Counted from the stretch's first letter, positions 26,238 through 38,818 are shown. The stretch: DNA of 64,000 nt from Bacillus cereus group sp. RP43 (GCF_040459645.1 NZ_JARVHQ010000001.1:868001-932000); one strand, 5' to 3'. The notes: generated by a model from the sequence alone, not told the origin. Numbers and translations are program-made.

Positions 26238-26942
26238 ATGTTTAAATTAATGAAGCTTGAATGGAAGAAACATCAATTATCTAGTTATTTTAAAAGTGTA
26301 GCAATTTGTATTATAGCAATTTTCACCGTAGTAAACCTCATGGCGTTGGGAGCGAAAGACGAGGTAGATGGGCTATTCTCTGACTTCACGCAACAAATGG
26401 TTTTAATAAACACTGTTATTAGGATAACATTCATTATTTTTAGTTCGGTCATTTTATCACGTTTAATAATTGATGAGTATAAGAACAAAACAATACAACT
26501 ATTGTTTATGTACCCACTGCAAAGAAAAATGCTAATGAGGGCGAAATTAACAATTGTTTTTTGTTTTTGTTTTGTGAGCACGATTATCGCTACTTTCAGT
26601 ATTAGTTTACTCGTATATTTTGTGAGTCCAATGATGGGGCTAATTGAAACGCCAGCTACGATAGGTGAAATAATAGCTATCGTTCCAGCTACTTTTATAA
26701 ATGCATTTATGATATCTGGTATAAGTTTAATTCCTTTATTTTTTGGGATGAGAAAGAAATCGACACCGACAACAATTACTTCTGCAGTAATAATTGGGAT
26801 GCTAATTAATAGTAACTTTGGTTCTGGAAACGGTCAAGTAAGTATGTTTAATTTTATCGTTATCCCAATAGTGCTCTGTTTATTAGGGATTTTTATTAGT
26901 TATCTTTCATATCGTAAAATCGACAAGATTGATGTGGCGTGA
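26238..26942 (+). CDS. ABC-2 type permease, first of two
   Basis: The 234-residue membrane protein has about six hydrophobic spans. It starts MFKLMKLEWKKHQL, a hallmark of BcrB/lantibiotic-immunity permeases, and has the conserved turn IIDEYKNKTIQLLFMYP near residues 80-96. It should form the export channel with the second permease and the BcrA-type ATPase. GGAGG precedes the ATG. Confidence 0.87.
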   Translation: MFKLMKLEWKKHQLSSYFKSVAICIIAIFTVVNLMALGAKDEVDGLFSDFTQQMVLINTVIRITFIIFSSVILSRLIIDEYKNKTIQLLFMYPLQRKMLMRAKLTIVFCFCFVSTIIATFSISLLVYFVSPMMGLIETPATIGEIIAIVPATFINAFMISGISLIPLFFGMRKKSTPTTITSAVIIGMLINSNFGSGNGQVSMFNFIVIPIVLCLLGIFISYLSYRKIDKIDVA

Positions 26943-27046
26943 AGCAAGCTTAAAACAACAACGAACTGGGGTATGAATAGTGAAAAAAATAATAGTAATT
27001 GCAATTTTAAGTTAATTTCAGTGGCTTACATGAAAGGAGGACTATC

Positions 27047-27742
27047 ATGCTACGTCTTATGAAGCTAGAATTGAAGAAGTTTAAGCTCGGATGGTATGTG
27101 AAGAGAGCGGTTATTGCGAATATCGTTATACTGGCACTACTAATCTTCGTTAGTATCGTTGCTCAAATAGAAGGGGATCCAAAAATAAGGGATCCGCAGA
27201 TAATTTTGTCGATGGCTAGTGCGTTAGTAAGAGCAACATTTATTATTTTTGGTGGCGTACTAATAGCCAAGTTAATAATTGATGAATATAAAAGTAAAAC
27301 AATACTACTCATGTTTTCTTATCCAATTAACCGAAAGAAAATGATGGCTAGTAAGTTGGCTATTACAGCGACATTAACATTTATAACAGTTATTTTATCG
27401 AACATTTTAGTAGTAGGAATTTTCTTTGGGATAGATAGTTATTTTTCAATTCTTCCTAATTCATTCACAGTAGATCAATTGATTCAAGAAGGGATAAATC
27501 TTATTCCTTTAGCCATTGCCACGGCAGGAATAAGCTTAATTCCTCTATATTTCGGGATGCGTAAACGTTCTGTGCCAGCTACAATCGTTTCTTCTATTAT
27601 CGTTGTATTAATCGCAATTAATAACCCGCCCATATTTCCTATAGCGACGTTTCTTCCTCTTCAATTCACATTTGCAGCGATTGGAGTTGCGATTGCATAT
27701 TACGGAATTAAAAATATAGAGAAGGAAGATATAACAGTATGA
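27047..27742 (+). CDS. ABC-2 type permease, second of two
   Basis: The 231-residue paralogue of the preceding gene starts MLRLMKLELKKFKLGWYVKR and shares the IIDEYKSKTILLMFSYP segment. The two probably pair as a heterodimer, as in SpaEFG or CprABC-type immunity transporters. The pair arose by gene duplication. AAAGGAGG precedes the ATG, and the operon ends at the terminator after it. Confidence 0.87.
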   Translation: MLRLMKLELKKFKLGWYVKRAVIANIVILALLIFVSIVAQIEGDPKIRDPQIILSMASALVRATFIIFGGVLIAKLIIDEYKSKTILLMFSYPINRKKMMASKLAITATLTFITVILSNILVVGIFFGIDSYFSILPNSFTVDQLIQEGINLIPLAIATAGISLIPLYFGMRKRSVPATIVSSIIVVLIAINNPPIFPIATFLPLQFTFAAIGVAIAYYGIKNIEKEDITV

Positions 27743-27753
27743 CAAGAATACGT

Positions 27754-27786
27754 AAAAAAGAGTTGGCGTTATACCAACTCTTTTTT
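27754..27786 (+). terminator. Bidirectional terminator after the ABC operon
   Basis: AAAAAAGAGTTGG and CCAACTCTTTTTT flank 7 bases. It is symmetric, so it also serves the minus-strand gene ending at 27806. Confidence 0.92.
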
Positions 27787-27805
27787 GTATATGTATGCTT
27801 CGTTA

Positions 27806-28138
27806 CTACTCTGTAAATTTATAGTGTTTGCTTAAATACTCTTGCACTCCTGGAGAAATGTTAAAGTTATTAGGACCTTTATATTCGATAGTAAACTCTC
27901 CATCTTCAATTGTTTCAAAGGCGATTGCATAGCTATTCATTTTAGCATCGTAAGAAGTATTTTTGACTTCTGCATCTAGATCAAAGTATTTTGTAATATA
28001 TTCTTTTGATTCCGTAACTGCTGTTTGTTTTCCCCAAGGGGTACCATAACTTGTGAAATAAAGAGATACACCGATAACTCCAATGATAGAAGTTAGTAAG
28101 AGAGTTCTTATTGTTATTTTTTTGTTTTTTGTATTCAA
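27806..28138 (-). CDS. Membrane-anchored protein of about 110 residues, unknown function
   Basis: The product has a basic head (NTKNKKITIR), one hydrophobic segment (LLLTSIIGVIGVSLYF) and an outer domain of about 80 residues that ends VQEYLSKHYKF. The layout resembles Bacillus YfjL/DUF3139-like envelope proteins, but I cannot assign it with confidence. Start: the TTG at 28138, 5-6 bases after GGAGGGAACTAAA. The TTG at 28153 would sit on the ribosome site itself. Confidence 0.7.
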   Translation of the reverse strand: MNTKNKKITIRTLLLTSIIGVIGVSLYFTSYGTPWGKQTAVTESKEYITKYFDLDAEVKNTSYDAKMNSYAIAFETIEDGEFTIEYKGPNNFNISPGVQEYLSKHYKFTE

Positions 28139-28228
28139 TTTAGTTCCCTCCAATTAATATGAATTTATCTTAACGTATTTTCTCATAAAATACCATTTAG
28201 TAGAAAATAGTTTCACATGAAACAAGTT

Positions 28229-28270
28229 ACAGAAAAAGACAAGGTGCATAAACACCTTGTCTTTTTCTGT
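28229..28270 (-). terminator. Terminator of the DinB-family gene
   Basis: ACAGAAAAAGACAAGGTG and its perfect reverse complement form an 18-bp stem around 6 bases. The A/T ends allow termination on either strand. Confidence 0.88.
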
Positions 28271-28272
28271 CG

Positions 28273-28776
28273 TTACATTTGGGGAGCTTCCATTCCAGTA
28301 GCAGCCCATTCTTCTTTTGCAGGACCATAAACGCCAGGGACTGTTAAGCCAGCTTGACGCATTAAAACAGTCATCTGTCCGCGGTGGTGATTTTGATGAT
28401 TGATGAGTGTCATTAAAAATATAGAATTCGGCATAGGACGACCAAAGAAGTTATTAATAGTAGCTAAGTCTTTATCAGTCCACTCACTTTGAAGTGCTTC
28501 AATAAAAGCCGTATTCACTTTGCGATACCCATCTGCAATTGTTTTTGCTGAAGTTGGTACAGGATAATCTTTCGTTTCTCCTTCAAACTTAAGTCCTGTC
28601 CCTGATAGCATAACAGGAAGTGCTGTAACGATATGCCAAGCGACTCTCCCTAAAGTCCAGTGCCCAGGTGCAATTTCCTGTGATAAAGATTCATCAGTTA
28701 ATACATCGAGCATCTTTTGAGTAGACTCAGCCTCGTATGTCCATGATTGTAGAAAACCTTCAATAGTTTGGTACAT
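28273..28776 (-). CDS. DinB family protein
   Basis: The 167-residue four-helix-bundle protein of the DinB/YfiT superfamily has metal-binding histidines in WHIVTALPV (about residue 48) and in NHQNHHRGQMTVL (about 129-136). Members are thiol- or metal-dependent transferases such as bacillithiol S-transferases (BstA). A specific substrate cannot be read from the sequence. It has its own GGAGGGAT ribosome site and terminators on both sides. Confidence 0.85.
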   Translation of the reverse strand: MYQTIEGFLQSWTYEAESTQKMLDVLTDESLSQEIAPGHWTLGRVAWHIVTALPVMLSGTGLKFEGETKDYPVPTSAKTIADGYRKVNTAFIEALQSEWTDKDLATINNFFGRPMPNSIFLMTLINHQNHHRGQMTVLMRQAGLTVPGVYGPAKEEWAATGMEAPQM

Positions 28777-28853
28777 ATTTATCCCTCCTAGTTATGTTCA
28801 TAGGTTACATTCGTGAAAAAAAGATAGTTTCCTTTTAACCTATCAGAACGAAT

Positions 28854-28890
28854 AAAAAAGAGGCTTCTCATATTAAGAAGCCTCTTTTTT
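28854..28890 (-). terminator. Terminator of fpuAB
   Basis: AAAAAAGAGGCTTCT and AGAAGCCTCTTTTTT flank 7 bases immediately after the fpuB stop on the minus strand. Confidence 0.9.
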
Positions 28891-30926
28891 TAACCAACCT
28901 TCTTCCCACTCTTCCTCATCAACCATAAGAAATAAGGTGCTCCAAGTACAGCAACGACAAGGCCAGAAGGGATTTCTTTCGGATATGCAATCGTTCGTCC
29001 GAGTAAATCAGCAACGGAAAGAAGGATTGCTCCAAACAGTGCTGAACAAACGAATAGTCTTTGATGATTCATGCCAACAACGATCCGCGCTAAGTGCGGT
29101 GCAACAAGGCCTAAAAAGGCGATAGTACCGACAGCAGCGATATTGACTGATGCAAGTAGTGTCGCTAAAACAATTAGAGCAAGACGCGTTTTATTTACAG
29201 GCTGTCCGAGTCCGGTTGCTAAATCATCGCCAAGCACAAGAACGTCGAGTTGTTTCATTAAGAAAAATATAATTGGTACGAGAATCAGCGATGGATATAG
29301 AATGATATTTTCTAAGTGATTCCATCCTCTTGCATAAGTACTGCCTGACAACCACGTTAAAGCAGCAGCCACGTTTAAATTCGCCCTAACGATAAAGATT
29401 TGAATAATCGCTGAACCGAGCGCCGAAATGCCAATTCCTATTAAAGCAAGAGCTGTTGGACTAAATCCTGATTTCCATGAGAAGAAAAGGACAATTCCAA
29501 CTGCAAGTAGTCCACCAATAAATGCACCAATTGGTAGGAAGAAACCAGGAAGTGCAGGGAAGACATACATAATGGTTAAAGCACCAACACCTGCTCCCGA
29601 TGAAATACCAATAATAGAAGGATCAGCAAGTGGATTTCGTAATATACCTTGGAAAACAAGTCCGCTTATCGCAAGACATGCTCCAGCAATAGCGGCAACG
29701 AGCATTCTTGGTAAACGAAGATTCATCATCATATTTTTATCAAATTGTGTTAATTGTCCTGTTATGACATTTGTAATACTTTCGATATAAGAGTTGCTAC
29801 CGATTGCAACGCCAAGAGAAATCGTCACAATACAAAGCATGATAGATATAATGATTACCTTTTTATAAGAGTAATAGCGAGAACTAGCTCCAGCTGCATT
29901 AGCTCCATTATCATTCATATATTGTTTCGATTTCATCATGCGATACACTAAATAAATAAGCCAAGGTGATCCAATCATTGCTGTAACTGCCCCAACAGGT
30001 AATTCTGCACCAGTTGGATCAATTAATCTACCAACAACATCTGCTCCTAGTAATAATATTGCTCCCCATAAGAATGAGGAGAGAAGGAGGGTAAAGTGTT
30101 GACGATAACCAATAAGGCGCATTAAGTGTGGTGCAACTAAGCCGACAAACCCAATCGGTCCAACAACAGTTACAATTACTGCTGTTAAAAAGATTGCAGC
30201 GATGAACGCGATAAACCGTGTTACTGCGGTTTTCTCTCCAAGTGAAACAGCTACATCATCGCCGAGTAAGAGGATATTAAGCTTACGTGACATGAATAGT
30301 AAAACTAGGAAAGAAAAAATAATGAATGGAAATGCGAATTGAACACCGTTCCAGTTATTTTGAATAAGGGACCCAGCTCCCCATAAAAACAAACCGGCTG
30401 TTTCATTTTCATAGAAAAGTTGCATCGTTCCAGTAAAAGCTGAAAGCATTAATGTAACGACCATACCAGCTAAAGCCATACGAAGTGGAGTGCCTTTTTT
30501 TCCGCCAGAAATACGGTACACAAATAAAGCAGTAATTGCACCACCGATAAATGTGAAAAGAAGAGAGTTAATTTGTAACCCTTTCGGTAAAAAAATAGTA
30601 GCGGTTACTAGAAAGAAATATGCACCAGAATGAATTCCCATTGTACTGGCTTCAGCAAGTGGGTTTTTCGTTAAAGTTTGTAAAATGACCCCAGATGCAG
30701 CAAGAGCCCCTCCAGCTAAAATAGCAATTACAGCTCTAGGTAATCGAAGCATGATTAAAGTTTGATGTTCTAGGGATTGGTTCGGTGAGATAAGAGCATC
30801 GATAATCATACTATAGGAAATGTTTGCTTGCCCTTGTCCGATATGAATAAAGAAAAGGAGGAGCAAGAGAGCTGCTCCTCCTCCGAATACAAGACTTGCT
30901 CGAAGTGTATGTTGTAAGCTATTCAT
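28890..30926 (-). CDS. fpuB: FpuB-type fused siderophore permease
   Basis: The 678-residue protein consists of two complete FecCD-type permease halves in tandem, about 330 residues each. The halves repeat the signatures [21 protein letters not shown] / [37 protein letters not shown] / [16 protein letters not shown] and [12 protein letters not shown] / [12 protein letters not shown]. This is the FhuB/FpuB layout with about 18-20 membrane spans. In B. anthracis, FpuB imports ferric petrobactin with FpuA and lies a few genes from isd, as here. No ATPase gene adjoins it, so the energy subunit is elsewhere. It starts 7 bases after fpuA. Confidence 0.88.
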   Translation of the reverse strand: MNSLQHTLRASLVFGGGAALLLLLFFIHIGQGQANISYSMIIDALISPNQSLEHQTLIMLRLPRAVIAILAGGALAASGVILQTLTKNPLAEASTMGIHSGAYFFLVTATIFLPKGLQINSLLFTFIGGAITALFVYRISGGKKGTPLRMALAGMVVTLMLSAFTGTMQLFYENETAGLFLWGAGSLIQNNWNGVQFAFPFIIFSFLVLLFMSRKLNILLLGDDVAVSLGEKTAVTRFIAFIAAIFLTAVIVTVVGPIGFVGLVAPHLMRLIGYRQHFTLLLSSFLWGAILLLGADVVGRLIDPTGAELPVGAVTAMIGSPWLIYLVYRMMKSKQYMNDNGANAAGASSRYYSYKKVIIISIMLCIVTISLGVAIGSNSYIESITNVITGQLTQFDKNMMMNLRLPRMLVAAIAGACLAISGLVFQGILRNPLADPSIIGISSGAGVGALTIMYVFPALPGFFLPIGAFIGGLLAVGIVLFFSWKSGFSPTALALIGIGISALGSAIIQIFIVRANLNVAAALTWLSGSTYARGWNHLENIILYPSLILVPIIFFLMKQLDVLVLGDDLATGLGQPVNKTRLALIVLATLLASVNIAAVGTIAFLGLVAPHLARIVVGMNHQRLFVCSALFGAILLSVADLLGRTIAYPKEIPSGLVVAVLGAPYFLWLMRKSGKKVG

Positions 30927-30933
30927 CGTTTCA

Positions 30934-31908
30934 TCACTTCTTCGCAGTCATTACATCTGCTACTTGTTTTGCTAAAGATTTTGCAGATTCAGGACCACCG
31001 AAAATCCAAGTGTCGCCTTTTAATTTATACATTTTGTTTTCTTTTTTGAACTTTAACTCTTCCCAAGCAGGGTTACCTTTTAATTGAGTATCAAAAATGT
31101 TATCTTCATCAGCTACAATGTAAATGAAGTTGGAATCTTGTACACTTTGTAATGATTCTACAGTTGTTTGTTTAAAACCATCTGCCTCAGATTTACCTGG
31201 TTCAAAAGTATTTGTTAAACCTAATTTTTTTGTAACCTGTAAAGCTGTAGAATTGTCAGTTAAAATACGGAATGTTGGCACATTTTTAGCTGTAAATGCT
31301 TGTGCCATTGCAATGTTTTTATCTTTTAACCCTGCTTTGTCAATTTTTGCTTTTGCATCAGCAAATGTTTTATCCATATCAGCTAATACTTTTTTACCTT
31401 CTTCTTCTTTTCCAACTGCTTTTGCAATTTGTTTAAATGTTTCTGTCATTTCTGCAAAGTGATCGTTATTGCTTGTTGATGGATCAAACATAACTGTTGG
31501 TGCAATTTGTTCTAATTCATTTTTAATAGCTTTACTACGGAATGATGCAGTGATAATTAAATCTGGTTTTAGACGGCTAATTTCTTCTAAATTCGGTTGT
31601 TGACGTGTTCCTACATCTACAACATCTTTACTTGGTTTTGTTTCTGTATTTACCCATTTATTATAATTCTTAATGTCTGCCATCCCTACTGGCTGAACAC
31701 CAAGTGCTAATAAGTCTTCTGAATATACCCACTCAAGTACAACAACTTTTTTCGCTGGTTTATCTAACTTTGTTTCCCCTTCAGCATGTTTAATTGTTAT
31801 AGCTTGATTTTTATTGTCCGCTTTTGTTTCTTTTTTCTCTTCTTTCTGTTGTCCGCATCCGACAACGAATAGAAGAACTACCATGAAAATGCTAAGAATT
31901 TTCTTCAT
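30934..31908 (-). CDS. fpuA: FpuA-type ferric siderophore-binding lipoprotein
   Basis: The 324-residue FecB-type substrate-binding protein has lipobox VVGC after a short signal, and the PBP landmarks [36 protein letters not shown] and a helical backbone. It should capture a ferric siderophore outside the membrane and dock to FpuB. Synteny with B. anthracis (isd, two-component/ABC genes, then fpuB/fpuA) makes petrobactin the best guess for the ligand. A Fur box lies about 45 bases upstream. Confidence 0.88.
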   Translation of the reverse strand: MKKILSIFMVVLLFVVGCGQQKEEKKETKADNKNQAITIKHAEGETKLDKPAKKVVVLEWVYSEDLLALGVQPVGMADIKNYNKWVNTETKPSKDVVDVGTRQQPNLEEISRLKPDLIITASFRSKAIKNELEQIAPTVMFDPSTSNNDHFAEMTETFKQIAKAVGKEEEGKKVLADMDKTFADAKAKIDKAGLKDKNIAMAQAFTAKNVPTFRILTDNSTALQVTKKLGLTNTFEPGKSEADGFKQTTVESLQSVQDSNFIYIVADEDNIFDTQLKGNPAWEELKFKKENKMYKLKGDTWIFGGPESAKSLAKQVADVMTAKK

Positions 31909-31951
31909 CTTCTGCCCCCAAATGAATTATTTTATATGCAATGCACGATAT

Positions 31952-31966
31952 TGAAAATCGTTATCA
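31952..31966 (-). promoter_or_regulatory. Fur box before fpuA
   Basis: Read on the minus strand, TGATAACGATTTTCA matches the 7-1-7 Fur consensus in 12 of 14 positions. It lies 44 bases upstream of the fpuA start. The remaining 300 bases up to the collagen-like gene are AT-rich. I see no convincing gene or hairpin there. Confidence 0.82.
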
Positions 31967-32233
31967 ATTACAACAACCAAATCATACTATGAGGATATTT
32001 TAAGTGTCAATATTTTTTAAAAATTTCGACGAAAAATAACGAATTATACGAATTTTGATATATGAGATTGAAATCCATATGTGTATGAAAAATGCAGAAA
32101 AGGAATTTCGTTTAAGCAGGAAGGCGAATGTACAAGCAAAAAGAGAGAGTGTCGCATGTAATAGTTACTAGAATATACGGAATAAACCTGTGTTTATCTC
32201 CATTGATGAAAGTTTCTTTTTATTATTCGGTAG

Positions 32234-33541
<1,308 letters not shown>

Positions 33542-33644
33542 GTAACGTGAACTCTCTTGTTTTTTTAAAATTAGGAGAGTTTCTACATATAATTAAGAAG
33601 TTAATGAAGTAAAGCATAGTTATATAAAAGTCAGAATATTATGA

Positions 33645-33673
33645 TTGTAACGTTGTTATGACTATAATATAAT
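33645..33673 (+). promoter_or_regulatory. Sigma-A promoter of lcfA
   Basis: TTGTAA (33645-33650), a 17-base spacer and a perfect TATAAT (33668-33673) lie just upstream of the FadR operator. Confidence 0.7.
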
Positions 33674-33687
33674 GAAAACAACCATCA

Positions 33688-33705
33688 TGAATGAACATTC
33701 ATTTA
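33688..33705 (+). promoter_or_regulatory. FadR operator before lcfA
   Basis: TGAATGAACATTCATTTA is close to the Bacillus FadR site TGAATGANTANTCATTCA and lies over the expected start of transcription. The fadR gene is next downstream. Binding would be relieved by long-chain acyl-CoA. Confidence 0.82.
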
Positions 33706-33734
33706 TTTTTTATGTATTTGAAGGGGGAATGAAG

Positions 33735-35420
33735 GTGGAAAAACCTTGGTTGAAAAGTTATCCAGAGGAAATTCCTAGTACTATTTCTTATGATATTCAG
33801 CCACTTCATGGATATTTAGAGAAAACAGCTTCTCGTTATCCAGAAAAGAAAGCGCTTCATTTTTTAGGCAAAGATGTTACATTTTCAGATTTCCATGACA
33901 AGGTAAAGAAGTTTGCGAATTATCTTCAAAGGCTTGGTGTTGAAAAGGGAGATAGAGTTGCGATTATGTTGCCGAATTGTCCGCAATCTGTAATCGGTTA
34001 TTATGGTACTTTGCTTGCGGGGGGGATTGTAGTACAAACGAATCCTCTTTATACAGAAAGAGAGCTTGAGTACCAACTTCATGACTCGGGGGCAAAAGTC
34101 ATTCTTTGCCTTGATTTAGTGTTTCCGAGAGTTACTAATGTTCAAAATGCCACAAAGCTGGAGCACATTATCGTAACTCGTATTGCAGATTTCTTACCAT
34201 TTCCTAAAAATTTACTTTATCCATTTGTACAAAAAAAGCAGGCGAATCTTGTTGTGAATGTGTCGGAAAGCGAAACGATTCATCTATGGAAATCAGTAGA
34301 AAGGGAAAGTACTGCTGATGTTGAGGTTCCCTGTGATCCTGAAAATGATCTAGCTCTTTTGCAGTATACGGGGGGAACGACAGGATTTCCAAAAGGGGTT
34401 ATGCTGACGCATAAAAACCTCGTTTCGAACACTTTAATGGGAGCACATTGGTTATATAATTGTAAAGAGGGAGAAGAAGTGATCCTTGGTGTCCTTCCGT
34501 TTTTTCATGTGTACGGAATGACAGCTGTAATGAATTTAAGTATTATGCAAGGGTATAAAATGGTGCTTATTCCGAAGTTTGATATGAAAATGGTTTTTGA
34601 AGCAATTAAAAAACATAAAGTTACACTATTTCCAGGAGCGCCGACCATTTATATTGCTCTATTAAATAGCCCTCTTTTAAAAGAATATGATATTTCTTCT
34701 ATTCAGGCTTGTATTAGTGGCTCTGCACCGCTTCCTGTAGAAGTACAGGAGGAGTTTGAGAGCGTTACAGGTGGTAAACTAGTAGAAGGTTATGGATTAA
34801 CGGAGTCATCACCCGTTACACATGGGAATTTCTTGTGGGAAAAACGTGTGCCAGGAAGTATTGGGGTACCGTGGCCAGATACGGAGGCAATTATCATGTC
34901 ACTTGAAACAGGAGAGGCATTACCTCCAGGTGAAATCGGTGAAATAGTTGTTAAAGGCCCACAAATTATGAAAGGGTATTGGAATAAGCCAGAAGAAACG
35001 GCGGCTGTATTGCAAGATGGCTGGCTTCATACAGGTGATGTAGGATACATGGATGAGGATGGCTTTTTCTATGTGAAAGATCGTAAGAAAGATATGATTG
35101 TTGCTAGCGGTTTTAACGTATATCCTCGTGAAGTAGAAGAAGTGTTATATGAACACGAAAAGGTGCAAGAAGTAGTGACGATCGGTGTTCCTGATCCGTA
35201 CAGAGGGGAAACTGTAAAAGCATTTGTTGTTTTGAAAGAAGGCGCTGAATGTTCTGAAGAGGAATTAGATCAGTTTGCACGTAAATATTTAGCGGCTTAT
35301 AAGGTACCGAAAGTATACGAGTTTAGAGATGAATTGCCGAAAACGACAGTAGGGAAAATTTTGCGCCGCGTCCTAATAGATGAAGAGAAGAGAAAGAATG
35401 AGGATGAGCAAACGGGCTAA
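33735..35420 (+). CDS. lcfA: Long-chain fatty acid-CoA ligase
   Basis: The 561-residue ANL-superfamily adenylating enzyme converts fatty acid, ATP and CoA to acyl-CoA for beta-oxidation. The AMP-binding loop is YTGGTTGFPKGVMLTHKN. YGLTESSPV and the linker GDVGYMDEDGFFYVKDRKKD follow, then the C-terminal catalytic lysine region LPKTTVGKILRR. The GTG at 33735 is preferred because AAGGGGG lies 7-8 bases upstream; the ATG at 33729 is too close. It is the first gene of the lcfA-fadR-fadB-etfBA block conserved in Bacillus. Confidence 0.93.
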   Translation: MEKPWLKSYPEEIPSTISYDIQPLHGYLEKTASRYPEKKALHFLGKDVTFSDFHDKVKKFANYLQRLGVEKGDRVAIMLPNCPQSVIGYYGTLLAGGIVVQTNPLYTERELEYQLHDSGAKVILCLDLVFPRVTNVQNATKLEHIIVTRIADFLPFPKNLLYPFVQKKQANLVVNVSESETIHLWKSVERESTADVEVPCDPENDLALLQYTGGTTGFPKGVMLTHKNLVSNTLMGAHWLYNCKEGEEVILGVLPFFHVYGMTAVMNLSIMQGYKMVLIPKFDMKMVFEAIKKHKVTLFPGAPTIYIALLNSPLLKEYDISSIQACISGSAPLPVEVQEEFESVTGGKLVEGYGLTESSPVTHGNFLWEKRVPGSIGVPWPDTEAIIMSLETGEALPPGEIGEIVVKGPQIMKGYWNKPEETAAVLQDGWLHTGDVGYMDEDGFFYVKDRKKDMIVASGFNVYPREVEEVLYEHEKVQEVVTIGVPDPYRGETVKAFVVLKEGAECSEEELDQFARKYLAAYKVPKVYEFRDELPKTTVGKILRRVLIDEEKRKNEDEQTG

Positions 35421-35446
35421 GGCCCTTTCTTTTTGAAAAAATAGGA

Positions 35447-35500
35447 TTGACACTTTTCTAAATAGTCAGTATTATAAGAATATGAATGACTATTCATTCA
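35447..35500 (+). promoter_or_regulatory. fadR promoter with perfect FadR operator
   Basis: TTGACA (35447-35452), a 17-base spacer and TATTAT (35470-35475) are followed by TGAATGACTATTCATTCA (35483-35500), an exact palindromic FadR site. Autoregulation of fadR and control of the downstream fadB-etfBA genes follow from this placement. Confidence 0.9.
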
Positions 35501-35526
35501 GTCATCTTCTTGAAGGGGACAGTAAA

Positions 35527-36902
<1,376 letters not shown>

Positions 36903-36981
36903 TTCAATTATTTTTTTAATATAAATTAACAGAATTTTAAAATTGATAGAATCTTTCTGAAAAAATAAGGGGGTAAATGGA

Positions 36982-37755
36982 ATGAACATCTACGTACTCA
37001 TGAAACGAACATTTGATACAGAAGAAAAAATCGTAATTAAAAACGGTGCAATTTACGATGGCGAAGCGGAATTCATCATCAACCCTTACGATGAATATGC
37101 GATTGAAGAAGCAATTCAAGTAAGAGACGCACAAGGTGGAGAAGTTACTGTCGTAACAGTTGGTGGCGAAGATAGTGAGAAAGAACTTCGTACAGCATTA
37201 GCGATGGGCTGTGATAAAGCGGTATTAATTAATATTGAAGATGATGTTGAAAATGGCGATCAGTTTACAACAGCAAAAGTACTTGCTGAATATTTAAAAG
37301 ATAAAGATGCAGATTTAATTTTAGGTGGAAACGTTGCGATTGACGGTGCATCTGGACAAGTTGGTCCACGCGTAGCTGAAGCGTTAAATATTCCGTACGT
37401 AACGACAATTACAAAACTTGAGATTGACGGTACAAACGTGAAGATTGAGCGTGACGTTGAAGGTGATACAGAAGTTATTGAAACGACATTACCAGTTTTA
37501 GTAACAGCACAACAAGGTTTAAACGAACCGCGTTATCCATCGCTTCCAGGTATTATGAAAGCGAAGAAAAAGCCGCTGGAAGAAGTAGCATTAGATGATT
37601 TAGATTTAGAAGAAGATGATGTGGAAGCAAAGACAAAAACAATTGAAATCTATTTGCCTCCTAAGAAAGATGCAGGAAAAGTGTTACAAGGCGAGCTGCA
37701 AGATCAAGTAAAAGAACTTGTATCGTTGCTCCATACAGAAGCGAAAGTAATCTAA
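36982..37755 (+). CDS. etfB: Electron transfer flavoprotein beta subunit
   Basis: The 257-residue EtfB forms a heterodimer with EtfA and takes electrons from acyl-CoA dehydrogenases. It starts MNIYVLMKRTFDTEEK. The AMP-binding and recognition-loop region is FILGGNVAIDGASGQVGP-like (LILGGNVAIDGASGQVGPR), with LPVLVTAQQGLNEPRYPSLP. AAGGGGG precedes the ATG. It is followed by etfA after 36 bases. Confidence 0.94.
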   Translation: MNIYVLMKRTFDTEEKIVIKNGAIYDGEAEFIINPYDEYAIEEAIQVRDAQGGEVTVVTVGGEDSEKELRTALAMGCDKAVLINIEDDVENGDQFTTAKVLAEYLKDKDADLILGGNVAIDGASGQVGPRVAEALNIPYVTTITKLEIDGTNVKIERDVEGDTEVIETTLPVLVTAQQGLNEPRYPSLPGIMKAKKKPLEEVALDDLDLEEDDVEAKTKTIEIYLPPKKDAGKVLQGELQDQVKELVSLLHTEAKVI

Positions 37756-37791
37756 TAAAATACGAAATTATATATGCAGGAGGGAAAATCT

Positions 37792-38769
37792 ATGGCTCGT
37801 AAAGTATTAGTAATGGGTGAAGTTCGTGACGGATCGCTACGTAACGTTTCGTTTGAAGCGGTAGCAGCAGCAAAAACAATTGCAGAAGGCGGTGAAGTGG
37901 TAGGTCTTCTAGTTGGAGACAGCGTTACCTCTTTTGCAAATGAATTGATTCATTACGGTGCAGATCGCGTTGTGACAGTTGAAAATGATAAATTAAAATC
38001 ATATACATCTGATGGTTACGCACAAGCGTTTTTAGCTGTATATGCTGAAGAAAAGCCAGAAGGTATTGTATTTGGACATACAGCACTTGGTAAAGATTTA
38101 TCACCAAAATTAGCAGCGAAACTTGAAGCTGGTCTAATTTCTGACGTAACTGCTTTAGAAGTTGAAGGTGGAAATGTTATCTTCACTCGCCCGATTTACT
38201 CTGGTAAAGCGTTTGAGAAGAAGATTGTAACAGATGGTATCTTATTTGCGACAGTGCGTCCAAATAACATTGCAACTCTTGAAAAAGACGAGTCTCGCAC
38301 AGGTGACGTGTCTTCTATTACAGTAGATGTGAAAGATTTACGTACAATCATTCAAGATGTTGTCCGTAAAACTGCAGAAGGTGTTGATCTTTCAGAAGCG
38401 AAAGTTATTATCGCTGGCGGACGTGGTGTGAAGAGTGAAGATGGATTTAAGCCATTAAAAGAGTTAGCTGATGTACTAGGTGGCGCTGTTGGAGCATCTC
38501 GTGGTGCTTGTGACGCTGAGTATTGCGATTACTCATTACAAATTGGTCAAACGGGTAAAGTAGTTACGCCAGATTTATACATTGCATGCGGTATTTCTGG
38601 TGCGATTCAGCATTTAGCTGGTATGTCTAACTCAAAAATAATCGTTGCAATTAATAAAGATCCAGAAGCAAGTATCTTCAAAGTAGCTGACTATGGTATT
38701 GTCGGTGACTTATTCGAAGTCTTACCTCTTTTAACAGAAGAGTTTAAAAAGTTAAAAGTACATTCATGA
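37792..38769 (+). CDS. etfA: Electron transfer flavoprotein alpha subunit
   Basis: The 325-residue FAD-binding partner of EtfB has the C-terminal FAD site GASRGACDAEYCDYSLQIGQ, then TGKVVTPDLYIACGISGAIQH and INKDPEASIFKVADYGIVGD. ATG 37792 lies 7-8 bases after GGAGGG. Electrons pass onward to the quinone pool. The gene ends the fatty-acid degradation unit at a terminator. Confidence 0.94.
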   Translation: MARKVLVMGEVRDGSLRNVSFEAVAAAKTIAEGGEVVGLLVGDSVTSFANELIHYGADRVVTVENDKLKSYTSDGYAQAFLAVYAEEKPEGIVFGHTALGKDLSPKLAAKLEAGLISDVTALEVEGGNVIFTRPIYSGKAFEKKIVTDGILFATVRPNNIATLEKDESRTGDVSSITVDVKDLRTIIQDVVRKTAEGVDLSEAKVIIAGGRGVKSEDGFKPLKELADVLGGAVGASRGACDAEYCDYSLQIGQTGKVVTPDLYIACGISGAIQHLAGMSNSKIIVAINKDPEASIFKVADYGIVGDLFEVLPLLTEEFKKLKVHS

Positions 38770-38818
38770 TTTGAGTACCCTTGAGTTCCAAGTGAAGTAC
38801 CCCTATATATAGAAAAAG

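Noticed and set aside
26980..27015. Tiny frame GTG-AAA-AAA... encoding a signal-peptide-like 11 residues between the two permease genes
   Set aside because: Only 11 codons with no good ribosome site; it may be the remnant of a lost small gene but cannot be supported.
35413..35435. GGGCTAAGGCCC hairpin at the lcfA stop as a terminator
   Set aside because: The stem is short and the T tract weak; it may slow but is unlikely to stop transcription, and fadR has its own promoter.
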